Assembly: GCF_024323335.1 (NCBI RefSeq)
Contig: NC_066585.1
Coordinates: forward strand, 183,290,294-183,354,293
DNA: 64,000 nt
Direction of reading: 5' to 3'
Source of the DNA: Lathyrus oleraceus
Lineage: Eukaryota; Streptophyta; Magnoliopsida; Fabales; Fabaceae
The notes beneath the pieces are model-generated. The model was not told the origin of the DNA. It worked only from the letters and a program-made list of their open reading frames with translations, and made no database searches. Both the position numbers and the translations under genes were made by a program. Positions 33,842 to 46,018 of this stretch are shown here, one piece after another (the first letter of the stretch is position 1; the number at the start of each line of letters is the position of its first letter).

Positions 33842-36499
33842 TCTAGGAACCAATTCCCATACTTCATTCCTTTTGAATTGACCTAACTCTTCTTGCATGG
33901 CATTGATCCAGAACTCATCAGTCAAGGCTTCCTTGATATTTCTAGGTTCAATCTTTGACACAAAGCAGCCATGTGAGACTACTTCTCTTGATCTAGTAGT
34001 GACTCCTTTATCTGGGTCTCCTATGATAAGGTCTTTGGGATGATCCTTCTGAATTCTGATAGAGGGTCCCTTGTTGATTTTGTCATCTTCAGGTTCAGGT
34101 TGAGGTGGTTCTTCTTCCTTACTCTTGTCTGAGGAGTCAGTTGGAGAATCATTCAGAGATGCTTCGACATCGTCTGTGACATCAGTCTGTTGATCATCAA
34201 CCACTACATTAATGGATTCCATCAACACATTAGTTCTGGAATTGAAGACCCTGTAGGCTCTTCTGTTTGTTGAATAGCCCAAAAATATTCCTTCATCACT
34301 TTTGGGATCCATCTTCCTTCTTTGCTCACGATCAGTTAAGATATAGCATTTGCTACCAAATACATGGAAGTATTTTACTGTAGGTTTTCTTCCTTTCCAG
34401 ACTTCATAGAGAGTTGTGGGAGTCCCTTTCTTTAATGTCACTCTGTTGTGAACATAGCAGGCTGTGTTCATGGCTTCAGCCCAAAAATGATAGGGTAACT
34501 TCTTAGCATGAATCATAGCTCTGGCTGATTCTTGCAGAGTCCTATTTTTCCTTTCCACCACACCATTTTACTGGGGAGTGATGGGGGATGAGAACTCATG
34601 ATGAATTCCTTCTGAAGAATAGAATTCAGCAAATTTGCTGTTCTCAAACTCCTTTCCATGATCACTTCTAATTTTAATAACAGGACTTTCTTTTTCCCTT
34701 TGAAGCTTCAGGCACAGCTCCTTAAAGACTTCAAACACATCAGATTTTTCTCTTATAAAATTGATCCAGGTGTATCTAGAGAAATCATCCACCACCACAT
34801 ATGCATATTTCTTGCCACCAAGGCTTTCTACCTGCATGGGTCCCATTAAGTCCATATGAAGTAGTTCCAGGACTTTGGTAGTTGTGTCATGTCTGAGCTT
34901 CTGGTGTGACATCCTTGTCTGTTTTCCAATCTGACATTCCCCACAAAATTTTCCCTCATCAATCTTTAAGTTGGGAATCCCTCTAACTGCTTCTACTGAT
35001 ATGATTCTCTTCATACCTTTCAGGTGCAGATGGCCCAATCTTTGATGCCATATCTTCACTTCTTCTTCTTTGGCTAAGGTACACATTGAAGAGTATCCAG
35101 TTTCTTGAGAGCTCCACATGTAGCAGTTGTCTTTGGACCTAACTCCCTTCATGATTACTTTATTTTCTTTGTTAGTAATCAGACATTCAGTTTTTGTGAA
35201 GTTTACATTCAGACCTTGATCACATAGTTGACTGATGCTTATGAGATTAGCAGTTAATCCCTTAACAAGTAGAACATCATCAAGGTCAGGAACTCCAGGG
35301 CAATCCAGCCTACCCATTCCCTTGATTTCCCCTTTTGCACCATCACCAAAAGTAACATAACTCATGGCATGAGGATGAAGTTCAGTCAACAGGTTTTTGT
35401 TCCCAGTCATATGTCTGGAGCAACCACTGTCAAAATACCAATCTTCTTTGGCTGAGACTCTGAGGGAAGTGTGGGCTATTAGACTTGTGATCTTTGTCTT
35501 AAGAGCCCATTGCTTTCTGCTGACAGTCTTGTGATGTTTGAACCTAGATTGGTGTTGAGACTGAACAGGACCAGGATAGCCATATAGCTTATAACAGAAG
35601 GGCTTCAGGTGACCAAATTTTCCACAATATTGGCATTTCCATCTTTGATGGTTCCCTTTCTGCTGTTGTGACATCTGATGTGACATCTCAGATTTGCTTC
35701 TACCATGGCTGCTCTTAGGTTTGGATTTTGATTTGCAACTGCACTCACCCTTGAATCCAATGCCAGATTTGTTTCCAGTTATTTGCCCAGTCTGGAGAAT
35801 CTTGTCTAGGGTGGCAGATCCATTGTTAAGCATTTTTACATACTTAGTCATCTCATCTAGTTTGGAATTCAAGAATACAGCCTCAGTTTCCAATTTTGAG
35901 ATGGTTTCCATATACTTTTTCTTCTCATTTTTCAGCTGAGCTATCACTTCCTCCTGTCTTTTAACTTGTCTGCACACTCCTGCCCTTCTGTGGCACCACT
36001 CTTTATAGGTAGTGTCCAGCTCTTCAAAGGATCTTTCATCATCAATTGACTTTTCCTCGGACCCCCATCTTCCTGTCAAAGCATTTACATGACTTGTAGC
36101 TTCTTCAGTTTCACTTCCATCAGACCAAGAGGCTACAAGACTCCTCTTTTGTTTCCTGAGGTAGGTCCCACATTCAGTTTTGATATGACCATACCCATTA
36201 CACTCATAGAACTGAATTTCTTTGGGCTTTTCTTCAGACTTTGTGGTCTTACCAAAGCTGTTGGATTTATTGATGTCGGATGTGATGTTTTTGACATTGC
36301 CCTTAGCTCTGACATCTACCTTTTTCATTAGTCTGTTGAACTGTCTTCCCAGCATTGCTATCTCATTTGCCAGGTCTTCATCAATGTCGTGGCCACCTAC
36401 CTCATCTTCCTCTTCGGTGTTTGACACAAATGCTATGCTCTTGGCCTTTTTTTTCAGCTTCATCACATATTCCCATCTCAAATGTTTGGAGGGACCCAA
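33842..36499 (-). pseudogene. SIRE-like gag C-terminus, protease and integrase
   Basis: Continues the gag with a coiled coil (ENKLETEA-type region about 35950-35870), zinc knuckles (FYECNGYGHIKTEC near 36210 and CQYCGKFGHLKPFCY near 35620), protease strand WYFDSGCSRHMTGN (about 35440) and integrase (HQRLGHLHLKGM, DDFSRYTWINFIREK, RSDHGKEFENSKF). A TAA at about 34568-34570 replaces a glutamine codon in TPQ-QNG, after which the frame resumes with VERKNRTLQESARAMIHAKK and the FVSKIEPRNIKEAL linker. It is cut at 33842 by the solo LTR. TCTAG at 33842-33846 is the duplicated target. Confidence 0.88.
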
Positions 36500-37103
36500 T
36501 CAGCTCATCCACTCTCATATTTGAGATGTCTTGAGATTCTTCTATGGCTGTGACTTTCATAGCAAATCTCTTGGGGAGTGATCTTAATATCTTTCTTACC
36601 AGTTTTTCATCTGACATCTTCTCGCCCAAGGCTCCAGAGGCATTGGCAATTTCAAGAATGCTCATGTAAAATTCATGAATATTTTCATCTTCTTTCATTC
36701 TTAAGTTTTCAAACTTGGAGGTGAGCAGCTGAAGTCTAGACATCTTTACCCTAGATGTGCCTTCATGAGTGGTCTTGAGAATGTCCCAAGCCTCTTTGGC
36801 TATTTCACAGTTATTTATCAGCCTGAAAATATTCTTGTCCACTCCATTGAAGATGGCATTCAGAGCTTTAGAGTTTCCAAGAGCAAGATCATCCTCCTCC
36901 TTGGACCATTGTTCTTCAGGCTTTTTCTCAGTGGTGACTTCTCCTTCTTTAGTAATGACAGGATGCACCCAACCTGTTAGCACAGCTTTCCAAGCCTTAT
37001 TGTCAAAGGATTTCAGAAACGCTTCCATTCTAGGTTTCCAATAGTCATAGTTAGAACCATCCGAAATTGGTGGCCTATGAACAGATCCTCCATCCCTCTC
37101 CAT
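36402..37103 (-). pseudogene. SIRE-like gag, N-terminal part
   Basis: ATG at 37103 opens a clean frame with RPPISDGSNYDYWKPRMEAF, WDILKTTHEGTSRVKMSRLQ and RKILRSLPKRFAMKVTAIEE, the standard SIRE gag capsid region. After EAEKK the frame is lost at a run of eight A on the minus strand (36447-36454). One A fewer would connect it to the downstream frame, so this is a slip mutation, an assembly error or a frameshift site. Confidence 0.85.
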
Positions 37104-37156
37104 TGTACCAGAAAGTATTCTCCCTAGATCTCACCCAGAGCCAGAGCAGGATGCCT

Positions 37157-37168
37157 GCTCTGATACCA
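37157..37168 (-). other. SIRE-like primer binding site (initiator-Met tRNA)
   Basis: The minus strand reads TGGTATCAGAGC, the exact usual plant Met primer site, two bases from the 5' LTR. Confidence 0.85.
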
Positions 37169-37170
37169 AT

Positions 37171-38269
37171 TGAAATTCTGGTATCAGATATAAGATGTCG
37201 AAGGTAATGTCACGACACTAATATCTGTTAATACACAATGGATAATTAAACAGAATTGAAAAGCAAATCGCACAAGCAATTGTTACCCCAGTTCGGTGCA
37301 ACTCACCTACGTCTGGGGGCTACCAAGCCAGGAAGGAAATTCACTATAATAGAATTAGTTCAAAGACTATCCGTACACTTCACCAAGTTACAGTCTTTCT
37401 CACCTAATCTCTACCCGTGCAATTTCTACCTAAGCACTCTTAGATATGAGAACCCACTCACTTCCTTTACAATCACACACCCGTGATTTTAAACAACAAT
37501 CCCTTGTGAAAAGAAAATACTTTTCAATTACAATATTCTTGATTTTACTTCACAGTTTCAATCAAGAAGACACACTCTTGATCTTGCTTCAAAGCTTTGA
37601 TCAAGAAGACAAATCAGTCCAATTCAATCATCAATGGATGACTTAAATGACCTACAGACACAAACCCTAGCTCTCTCTCTAAATTTCTCTCAGTATTGGT
37701 TGTGTGTACAATCAGGTTTTCTGAGTCCCTTTTTATAGAAACATTGGACAGCTTGAAAACCCTAGATATATTTTCCAATCAAATCTTTTCATATCAGCTG
37801 TAAAGATCTCCTTGGAAAATAAACAAATATGGTTGATATCCCTGATAGAATGCGCCAGCTAGCCATATCTTCAATCAACCAATGATTGCCACCAATTGTG
37901 CAATCACAAAACACCAGACATTCACACTGAATGTTTTGTGTACAGAATGTCATGACATCGGGTCTGACATCTGGAAAAATCCTGCATAATCCAGTTTCCT
38001 TTTATAGCAGGTACAACCATATTGGTTACCATGACAATGAGTATGTCAACCGAAACAATCCTGCAACATATGTCTTCCAATTTAGCTCCAGCAGGTACAT
38101 CCAATATCAGAAGCCTTAGCATTGTAAGAGGCATTCTGAAACAATCCTGCTTGCATATGTTCTTCAACTCCAGCAGGTACATAGGATATCTCATGTTAAG
38201 ACATCACACATGACATCTTGTGAACACTCTTTGTTTTACCAAAATTGTTGCCAACTCTTAGAATCAACA
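37171..38269 (-). repeat. SIRE-like 5' LTR
   Basis: 1099 bp, same ends as 28804-29902, with the TATA box at 37729-37737 on the minus strand. It adjoins the primer site at 37157-37168. Confidence 0.92.
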
Positions 38270-38940
38270 ACTACGTTTCTAGTACCTTTTTCTTGAAATG
38301 AGCTATTATATGCAAACCTGACCTTGCTCTTCTTCGACTCGTCGAAATTGGCTAACCACGCTCTTCGACTAGTCATATGATTCGAGCAGCCTGTATCGAG
38401 GAACTAGGTTTTGAGGTCGACATGCTCAGCTACAATTGCAGCCATAGGCATCATACCATCATAATCATATGAATCTTAACATGGAAGGTTTTCTCCTTCA
38501 TCATCCTTGCCGTTTGTCTCTCCCATGTCTTTCTTATACCAACAATTCTTGGCCAAGTGACCCAATTTTTCACAGTTAAAGCATTAGACACTTTTCTTCT
38601 CATGTTTGTCTTTCTGATATGAGGTTCCTTCTCCTCTTTTTGAGGATTCCGAAGCCCTATCATCAACCTTATACTTTTGAGAGCCCACCCAATACTTCTT
38701 GCTCTGACTCTTGTCTCCTTTGCCCTTGAACTTGTTGAAACCACCGCGTTTCTTCCATGTTTGGGCTTGTAGTGCTTGTATCAAATCTTGAACCCCTTTC
38801 CTTTTGAAAATCCTTAACTCATGTGCCTCCAATGAACCAACCAAATATTCCAATTTCATGGTTTCAACATTGTTCGATTCTTGAATAGCTACGATAATGT
38901 GATCAAAGTGAGATGTCAATGTACGCATTACCTTTTCAGC
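38270..38940 (-). pseudogene. Copia-2 gag C-terminus and protease
   Basis: Minus strand from 38928: MRTLTSHFDHIIVAIQESNN, YLVGSLEAHELRI, a basic stretch, the zinc knuckle CFNCEKLGHLAKNCW preceded by a stop, then protease-like FLDTGCSNHMTSR. The ACTAC at 38270-38274 is the SIRE target duplication (partner 28799-28803). The N-terminal part lies across the MITE, at 39906-40345. Confidence 0.8.
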
Positions 38941-39905
<965 letters not shown>

Positions 39906-40345
39906 TTCCCAACTATCATCTTACCAGTAAGAACTTCACCACAATCTTTCATGAGATGAAGAAGATTTTGTACCTTCGAGATATAACCTGTAATTTTTTC
40001 ATCTTCTCCCGTCTGCAGTAACTCATATTACATTCGTAGTGTCTGCAACTTAATAACTTTAACCTTCTTACCATCTTCATAATATTCGCATGCCTCCTTT
40101 GTCGATTTAGCATGAGAAATTCTGTCAAAATTCATCATTTGTAATCTTTCTTCTTGGCTTCCTCGTGAGTGATTCTCTGAGCATCATTTGTATTGTTAGA
40201 AGCTCAAGAACACCATTAGTAACAACTTCTAGGATTTCATAAAAATCAAAAAATGATTGCATCTGTTTTCTCCATCAGATCCAATTTTTGCCATCAAGAA
40301 TTGGAAGAGAATTGGGAATATAATTGCTGTCATTCATCGTTGTAT
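39906..40345 (-). pseudogene. Copia-2 gag N-terminus
   Basis: The minus strand reads MNDSNYIPNSLPILDGKNWI and FFDFYEILEVVTNGV from about 40339, typical of Copia gag, then degenerates with several stops to LLHLMKDCGEVLTGKMIVG where the MITE interrupts it. Confidence 0.7.
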
Positions 40346-40441
40346 CAAACACAATTCACGATCCCTGGAAACACGGTCACCGACGTGTAATTTTTTAATT
40401 TCCAATCAAAAAGAACGAATCAGAAGCTCTATATACCAATT

Positions 40442-40629
40442 TGTTAGTGCATATGCGCTTTGGGTGGGGAAGGAATGAGAGAGATTGAGAGAATGAAAAA
40501 TAGTTGTATTATTGAATATTAAAACTAAATTACACTAATGTGTTTATATACAAGTAAGTTACTCGCACTTAAAGTAACTTACAAACTAAGTAACTAACTA
40601 ACTAATAACTTAGGTTATATATCATAACA
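40442..40629 (-). repeat. Copia-2 5' LTR
   Basis: 188 bp partner of 25961-26147. Just inside it, reading leftward, lies a Met-like sequence (minus-strand TTGGTATATAGAGC at about 40428-40441), close to the usual TGGTATCAGAGC primer site. Confidence 0.85.
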
Positions 40630-40670
40630 TGATGAAAAAGTGAACTCACATAAAGTAGGAAAAACATACA

Positions 40671-40673
<3 letters not shown>

Positions 40674-40765
<92 letters not shown>
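40674..40765. repeat. (TA)n microsatellite, about 92 bp
   Basis: A second uninterrupted TA run, in the intron of the NDC80-like gene between Copia-2 and the exon at 41027. Confidence 0.95.
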
Positions 40766-40769
<4 letters not shown>

Positions 40770-41026
40770 TGCATGCAATACAAGACAATTAAACTTGAAA
40801 CACGACATAAATGGAGAGCATGTTAGAAAAAAAAATCAAAAACTTGACCAGCAAGAAATCGCCCAATGAATATGGAGTATAATTTACAACAAATTTTGAT
40901 CGGCTCTCCAAATTGATTTATGGATAAATGTTCAAACATTCAACAACTATCAAACTATTTTCTCACAATGTTGTTCAAATACAATTGATTTTGTTTTAAA
41001 GAAAAAAATAAGAATCCACATTTTAC

Positions 41027-41150
41027 CTTTAGAATGTCAGCGACCTCTCTCTTTCCTGGGGATATCCTCCAACATTTTCTTAGTTTCATAATAACATCTA
41101 CTTGTGTAGTCCTTAGTTTTCTTCTTTATCATGTCCATTTGAGTTTCCAG
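41027..41150 (-). pseudogene. Upstream exon of the same NDC80-like gene
   Basis: Acceptor CCCTAG ends at 41151 and the exon reads LETQMDMIKKKTKDYTSRCY, YETKKMLED, then after a frame change REVADILK, ending at a donor AAAG|GTAAAA (41026). Joined to the exon at 25795 it gives the phrase ADILK-ASELKMEET in phase. Part of the expected region between MLED and REVADILK is missing, so the frame is broken and the gene is probably dead. The intron to the next exon (25796-41026) is about 15.2 kb, nearly all transposon. Confidence 0.5.
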
Positions 41151-41179
41151 CTAGGGAACAAATTAATATGCAATAGAAA

Positions 41180-41232
41180 AGAAAATAAAACAACACTCTT
41201 TACAAGGCAAGATAATTCATGTTTCCACTACC
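41180..41232 (-). pseudogene. Possible further upstream exon of the NDC80-like gene
   Basis: A donor AGACAG|GTAGTGG at 41232/41231 follows a short open stretch ending DALFVGVRQ, in phase with the exon starting at 41150 across an 81 bp intron, a typical plant size. The 5' limit of the exon is not clear and 41180-41232 covers the surest part only (higher coordinates may belong). The TRIM at 41326 lies upstream. Confidence 0.3.
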
Positions 41233-41325
41233 TGTCTAACTCCAACAAAGAGTGCATCATAAACATTGCCAGAAAAAGGAAGAGTATGTATAACCTTGAT
41301 TTAGTGTGCTACTACTTCATTTAAT

Positions 41326-41977
41326 TGATGGGTCATCATGAGGGGGAATCATTCACATTGGATCAAACACTCACCTAAAGGTCAAATACTCACCCAAACA
41401 AATGAGAGACACCACATATTCACCCAAAACCTTAAGGTGATAGGTGTATGGATCTCTTACTTATAAAGTACTCAACCTCCCCTTTCCTGAGCAATGTGGA
41501 ACTTAAAACTCACACTTGTTTTTCAATACAATTCACATTTGTTTCTCAAAATTCTCTTCCTCAAGTGTGAGTCCGTCCATTATACTCCCCCTCAAGTGGA
41601 AGCTCTTTCATCCATATGTTTGTGTCATCACTTAGAGACACCATTATCTCGTCATGAACACTTCAACGTAACACGTCGTCTGACCACCATGTCAGAAAGA
41701 CTTTCGACATAAAGAGTTGGTCCCTTACTCGAACCAAGCTATGATACCACTGATGGATCATCATGAGGGAGAATCATTCATTGGGTCAAACACTCACCTA
41801 AAGGTCAAACACTCACCCAAACAAGTGAGAGAGACACCACATATTCACCAAAAATCTTAAGGTGATGGGTGTATGGATCCTCTTACTTATAAAATGCTCA
41901 ACCTCTACTTTTCTAAGCAATGTGAAACTTAGAACTCACACTTATTTATCAACACAACTTACATTTGTTTCTCAACA
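41326..41977 (-). mobile_element. TRIM (miniature LTR retrotransposon)
   Basis: Two ~227 bp LTRs (41326-41551 and 41751-41977; plus-strand ends TGATGGGTCATC / TTTCTCAACA) flank only 199 bp. Next to the right LTR the minus strand has TGGTATCATAGC (41738-41749), a Met-type primer site, and a purine run lies near the left LTR. The target duplication TTAAT is perfect (41321-41325 and 41978-41982). No coding capacity. The LTRs differ at many positions, so it is old. Confidence 0.92.
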
Positions 41978-41982
41978 TTAAT

Positions 41983-43058
41983 AGGTGAGTCTTCTCTGTT
42001 ATTTGTTTGGGTGACAGTTCCTGCAGTAGAGTGTTCTTAGAAGTTACTACTGTAGGATTAATTTATTAATTCATTAAATATGACTTATGTAAGTAAAATT
42101 TTGACTTTAAATACAAGATATTATAATGTGATGATTGTTTGAACTTGATGATAATTAAATCAATGGGTTTTTATTTTGAAATTCAAATTTTAAATATCTC
42201 TTCTCACTTTATAGATGTTGAGACATGACTCTCGGAATGAAGTGTGACTGTTAGAATAGAATATCTATAAAAATGCATATTTAGGCAAGCAACACCAATT
42301 TTTATCATTGTATCTAATTTCTCACAAACACAAAAGAAAAATCATTGTCAAAGATACATATAAAAAAGAAGAAAGAGATGAGAGACCAATTGAAAAATCA
42401 AGATTTGAGAATCGGACAATAATCAACATAATAGATCTAAGTATGTTTTTATTGTTCTTTATAGAAATTAGAACATCGTAAAATTCATAATATCAAGATT
42501 CTAAATATAAAATTTTCTAACGGTCAGAACATTATTATTGATATTATAATTTTTCCAATAAAACTGTGAGATAATGTATCATATCAAATTGATCTTGAAA
42601 ATTTTAAAAATGATATAGTAATTAAATTTTCTCTATAAGGGAATGCGCATTGTTGTTGCTTGGTGTTATATATATGCTATGCGTTAATTAAATTTTTGGT
42701 AGTGCACTGTTACTTAAATTAAATGAATTGTATTGTAGAATATTTGCGTTTTATTTATATGTTCTAATAGTCTCTTCTGATAATTTGAAAGATTTTGACT
42801 CATAAAGAACTTATTACTTTATTTCGAGACTAAAGCCAAAAGAAAATATACTAAAACCTTTAGTCATATACCATATTTCATAATGATACATCAATCAATC
42901 AATAACTAAAAACAAGTCAAGACTACCATCCCTAGCGCCCGTCAACAACAACTCTTTTACATTCCCGTATGCACAAAAGTAAGTTGTTTAAAATGCTATA
43001 GATTTACGTACTTTAACGATTATTATCTCTAACTAATATTTTTATCTTTATGGTGCAG
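41983..43058. other. AT-rich stretch, nothing recognised
   Basis: No domain, repeat structure or splice-supported exon was found. It may contain further introns of the NDC80-like gene on the minus strand or the upstream part of the PMD pseudogene on the plus strand. Confidence 0.4.
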
Positions 43059-43945
43059 ATGGTCGGCATGTGGTATGCGTTATAACAGATGTCCTAGACA
43101 CTGTATTACCCAGTATCGCAATCTCTTGGATCACCTTCGACCGACAGATGTATGGATAATAACCTCATTATTTCGTTATAATTTGTTAACTTTTTCTACC
43201 AAATTTATAATCTAAGTTACTTTCACATTTTAGTTCATTTGACGTCCATACCTAAATTTGGATCATGACCATGAAATCAACGAAGAAGACGCAGTTGTAT
43301 GGACTGCATGCACACCGATAATAAGATTCACAACTGTGGAGATGCACAACAATGATCGTGTGAAGTTGCAGTTTGGTATGCTTCAACACATCCCAGATCC
43401 CCAACAAACCTAGGAGAATGGCATCTGCGCAAAGTTAACGACCAATGGAACTTCAATCCATGGCAAAGCTTCGCAAGATCTGAGTGTCGCAAATGAAAAC
43501 ACCGCCATGACCATGTCTTAACTGACGCAGTGATGCCAAATGAAGAAAAATCAAGTCGTACTTATATGGCTTGGAACAAATCGGTTGGTTTTGAGTTCAT
43601 CGTCGAGGATATGTACCTATACGACTCACACCAACAAACTCACACACCAGACGCATCAACATCTAACCCCCAACAACATTGTCAGACAGGCTACACACAA
43701 CCCCCTATCCGTCAAACTTTCTGTTCCACAAACACACAAACATACAACCCTAACATGTCATACACCCAACCACAATACCAAGAGCATACCCCGTACCACC
43801 ACCAACAAATAGATCATCAACCAGAGACCCAACATCGCTTCGCACCCAACACATCACCCTACCAAAGCCGCCTTATCCAGAACACTCAACGATCATTCAA
43901 CACCAATCGTCCCTCCTCCTACCATAGCCAAGAAGCCCAAACCTA
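43059..43945 (+). pseudogene. Plant mobile domain (PMD/MAIN-like) pseudogene
   Basis: After an acceptor-like GTGCAG (43058) the plus strand reads RWSACGMRYNRCPRHCITQY and RNLLDHLRPTD, then past a probable 80 bp intron RPYLNLDHDHEINEEDAVVW, TACTPIIRFTTVEMHNNDRV, KLQFGMLQHIPDPP and NDQWNFNPWQSFARSECRKW, ending in a Gln/His/Thr-rich tail. This is the legume family labelled 'phosphatase 7 long form' or MAIN-like, with the plant mobile domain but no phosphatase. Breaks include TGA in FI-W-RPY near 43239, a TAG in the DPP-NLGEW stretch and a frame change before 43530. No N-terminal half is seen. Confidence 0.75.
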
Positions 43946-44656
43946 GGGGTGTACATGGGTTGGTCCAACCCACAAAACCCGGTTAAACCCACCAAAAAAA
44001 TCCAAACAAGTGGGTTGGGTCGGGTAATTGGGTGGATATGGATTTAAAAACTAAAAAACCAATTAAAAAAATCGGGTTTCGGGTAAAACAATCCAAACTC
44101 AAAAAACCCACTGACCCACTAATCAAACATTTATTATTATAATTTTAATCATTTTGATGAATATTAACTTAGTGGTTGCAATTTTAGTCTCTTAATATTT
44201 ACTATTTTAGTGAACCATGACTTTAATTAATTTTGAATGTTTCACCCTTTAGTTATTTTGATGCTAATTCATTTTTATGTCATGCAACTTAAGTTTGTTG
44301 CTAGTATTTTATGATAATTCTTATTAGTTGATAATATCATTTAATATTTTATGATGCTAAAAGATAGTAAATATAAGTTATCTATTTTTTTTTTTTGAAG
44401 TAGATAAAAATGTTGAGTATTTTTTATGAAAAAAACATGATGACTTATCATTTAGTGATTTAATATTAATAAAATTAAAAAAATTATTTGGGCAACCCAC
44501 AATCCAACCCAACCCAACCAGAAAATTAATGGGTTTGCCCAAACCGGTCCATTGATGTAACGGGTGGTTATTTTACCTCACCCAAACCGGAGTTTCTTAT
44601 ATGGATTGGGTATCGGGTTTGGTCAAACCCAATCCAAACCGGCCCATATACACCTG
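43944..44656. mobile_element. MITE-like element with GGGTGTACATGGG ends
   Basis: Ends TAGGGGTGTACATGGG and CCCATATACACCTG are near inverted repeats, and both flanks inside are rich in AACCC/GGGTT words (GTTGGGTCGGGT; CCCAATCCAAACCGG). It has no ORF. A clear target duplication was not found, so superfamily (hAT-like by ends) is tentative. Confidence 0.6.
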
Positions 44657-45587
44657 TTTACCAGTGATTTCTGATAAACAACCGCTAGTCTTCCAAATTT
44701 ATATATTTTTGGTAACTCACAGGATCGACTAGATTGATCCTAGGACATGTGTCTTAAGAATTATTATTACGGTGATTTGACTCATGGTTAAGTTTGTTTC
44801 TAATTTGTGGATGACGAAAAGTGTATAGACAACGATTCTAAGTGAAACTTATGACTTCATGAACAAAGTAAATGACGATAACTTTGCAGTAAAAGATTTC
44901 TTAAAGATAACGAAAAGACCTAGGAAAGGTAAAGATAACTGACTCGAAGTAAATGCTTTAAGTTTTTGAGAAAGTACTGGAAACGAAGACTTTGGCGAAA
45001 TGTAAATGCAGAAATAAAAAGGATGATAAATTACTGAAAAGTAAGGGCAATTCGACAAATAAAGAGGCAGTAAAATACTTTAATTTAAACAATTGGTATG
45101 AAAAATATAACATGAACGATACTTATGGTGTTCTTCATACATACATTTTCAGCGTAAAACTCGTTTCTCTCGCTCCGGTACTTCGAGTGTATTTTGTGAA
45201 TTTCTGTATATCTGTTTGAACACCTCTTGAATCTAAAACTAAGACCCTTATTTATAGTGATTTGACCCTAACGGCCTTTACATATATGACTTCCACGTTC
45301 TCCGATCCCAAGCGTTGCATATCTTAGAAGCTTCCACATGTTGATCTGACGAAACGACTTTGTTTAAATTTCAAATACTTCCGCTTGAAGCTTCGACTCT
45401 ATGAACACCTATGTCGAAGAGAGCTTTATGAAAACCCAAAAAATCTTCTAAGTTCCAAGCTTCGACATCAAATAATTGCTTACCCACAAAAAGAATTAAA
45501 CAGCTTCACCACAGTCATTTCTTGCTTATTCTCAAAACTTAATATTTCCAAAGACCTTTAACTGTCTGTCGAAATCCCCAACTAACA
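44657..45587 (-). repeat. Tat element 3' LTR, left edge approximate
   Basis: The right edge is set by ...CCCCAACTAACA (45587) followed by AATTGCCCCCAAG, which on the element strand is a purine tract then TGTTAGTTGGGG. The left edge is hidden by the MITE and no partner LTR is in the window, so the length of about 930 bp is provisional. Small frames inside are not supported. Confidence 0.55.
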
Positions 45588-45600
45588 AATTGCCCCCAAG
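45588..45600 (-). other. Tat element polypurine tract
   Basis: The element strand reads CTTGGGGGCAATT directly before the LTR start. Confidence 0.6.
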
Positions 45601-45876
45601 AAATGTCTATTTCAAATTACTGTAGAAATGGACATTTTTTGCATTTACCAGATTTCGACCAGAGACCTTTCATAGTCCTAAAAGTCCATGTTTGTCAGTT
45701 AATCATGATTAACTTTTTCAAAACGTCTCATCAGAACGTGTGCGCAGTTATATGTCATCATGAGTTTCAACTTCCAAGAAAATGAATAGTATTCCTTGTC
45801 CACTTTTCTCAGAAAAGCTTCCACGTGGCCCACTATCCTAGTAAAGTGTAACCAGTCAGCCTCACAGGTTCAGCAT

Positions 45877-45884
45877 TATAAAAG
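45877..45884 (+). promoter_or_regulatory. TATA box for the antisense PMD-like gene
   Basis: TATAAAAG lies 142 bases before the ATG at 46019 on the plus strand, followed by a pyrimidine-rich leader (TTTTTCTCTCTTTTTTCACG) typical of plant 5' untranslated regions. It lies outside the LTR, so it would be a private promoter of the antisense gene. Confidence 0.5.
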
Positions 45885-46018
45885 CTCATTTGTCATTTTT
45901 CTCTCTTTTTTCACGAAAATCTCCATTTTTTCCTCTAAGTTCATCTTCTCCAACCTTTCTGAAAAACGCTTCTTCTTCCCTAAACCCTAATCCTTCAAAA
46001 CCTCCAAAGTCCATTACA

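Larger units (their letters stand above)
28804..38269 (-). mobile_element. SIRE/Maximus-like Ty1/Copia element
   Basis: Two 1099 bp LTRs, a Met primer site at 37157-37168, gag, protease, integrase, RT and RNase H in Copia order on the minus strand, polypurine tract at the left LTR, and a perfect 5 bp target duplication ACTAC (28799-28803 and 38270-38274). Gag and the FVSKIEP linker are of SIRE type. By eye the LTRs differ at about 15 positions (near 1.4 percent). It is interrupted by an Ogre-type solo LTR at 31913-33841. No convincing env-like ORF was seen after RNase H. Confidence 0.93.

Noticed and set aside
43530..43946. 138-codon frame as an independent gene
   Set aside because: It is the C-terminal exon of the PMD pseudogene, in frame with upstream PMD motifs after a frame change.
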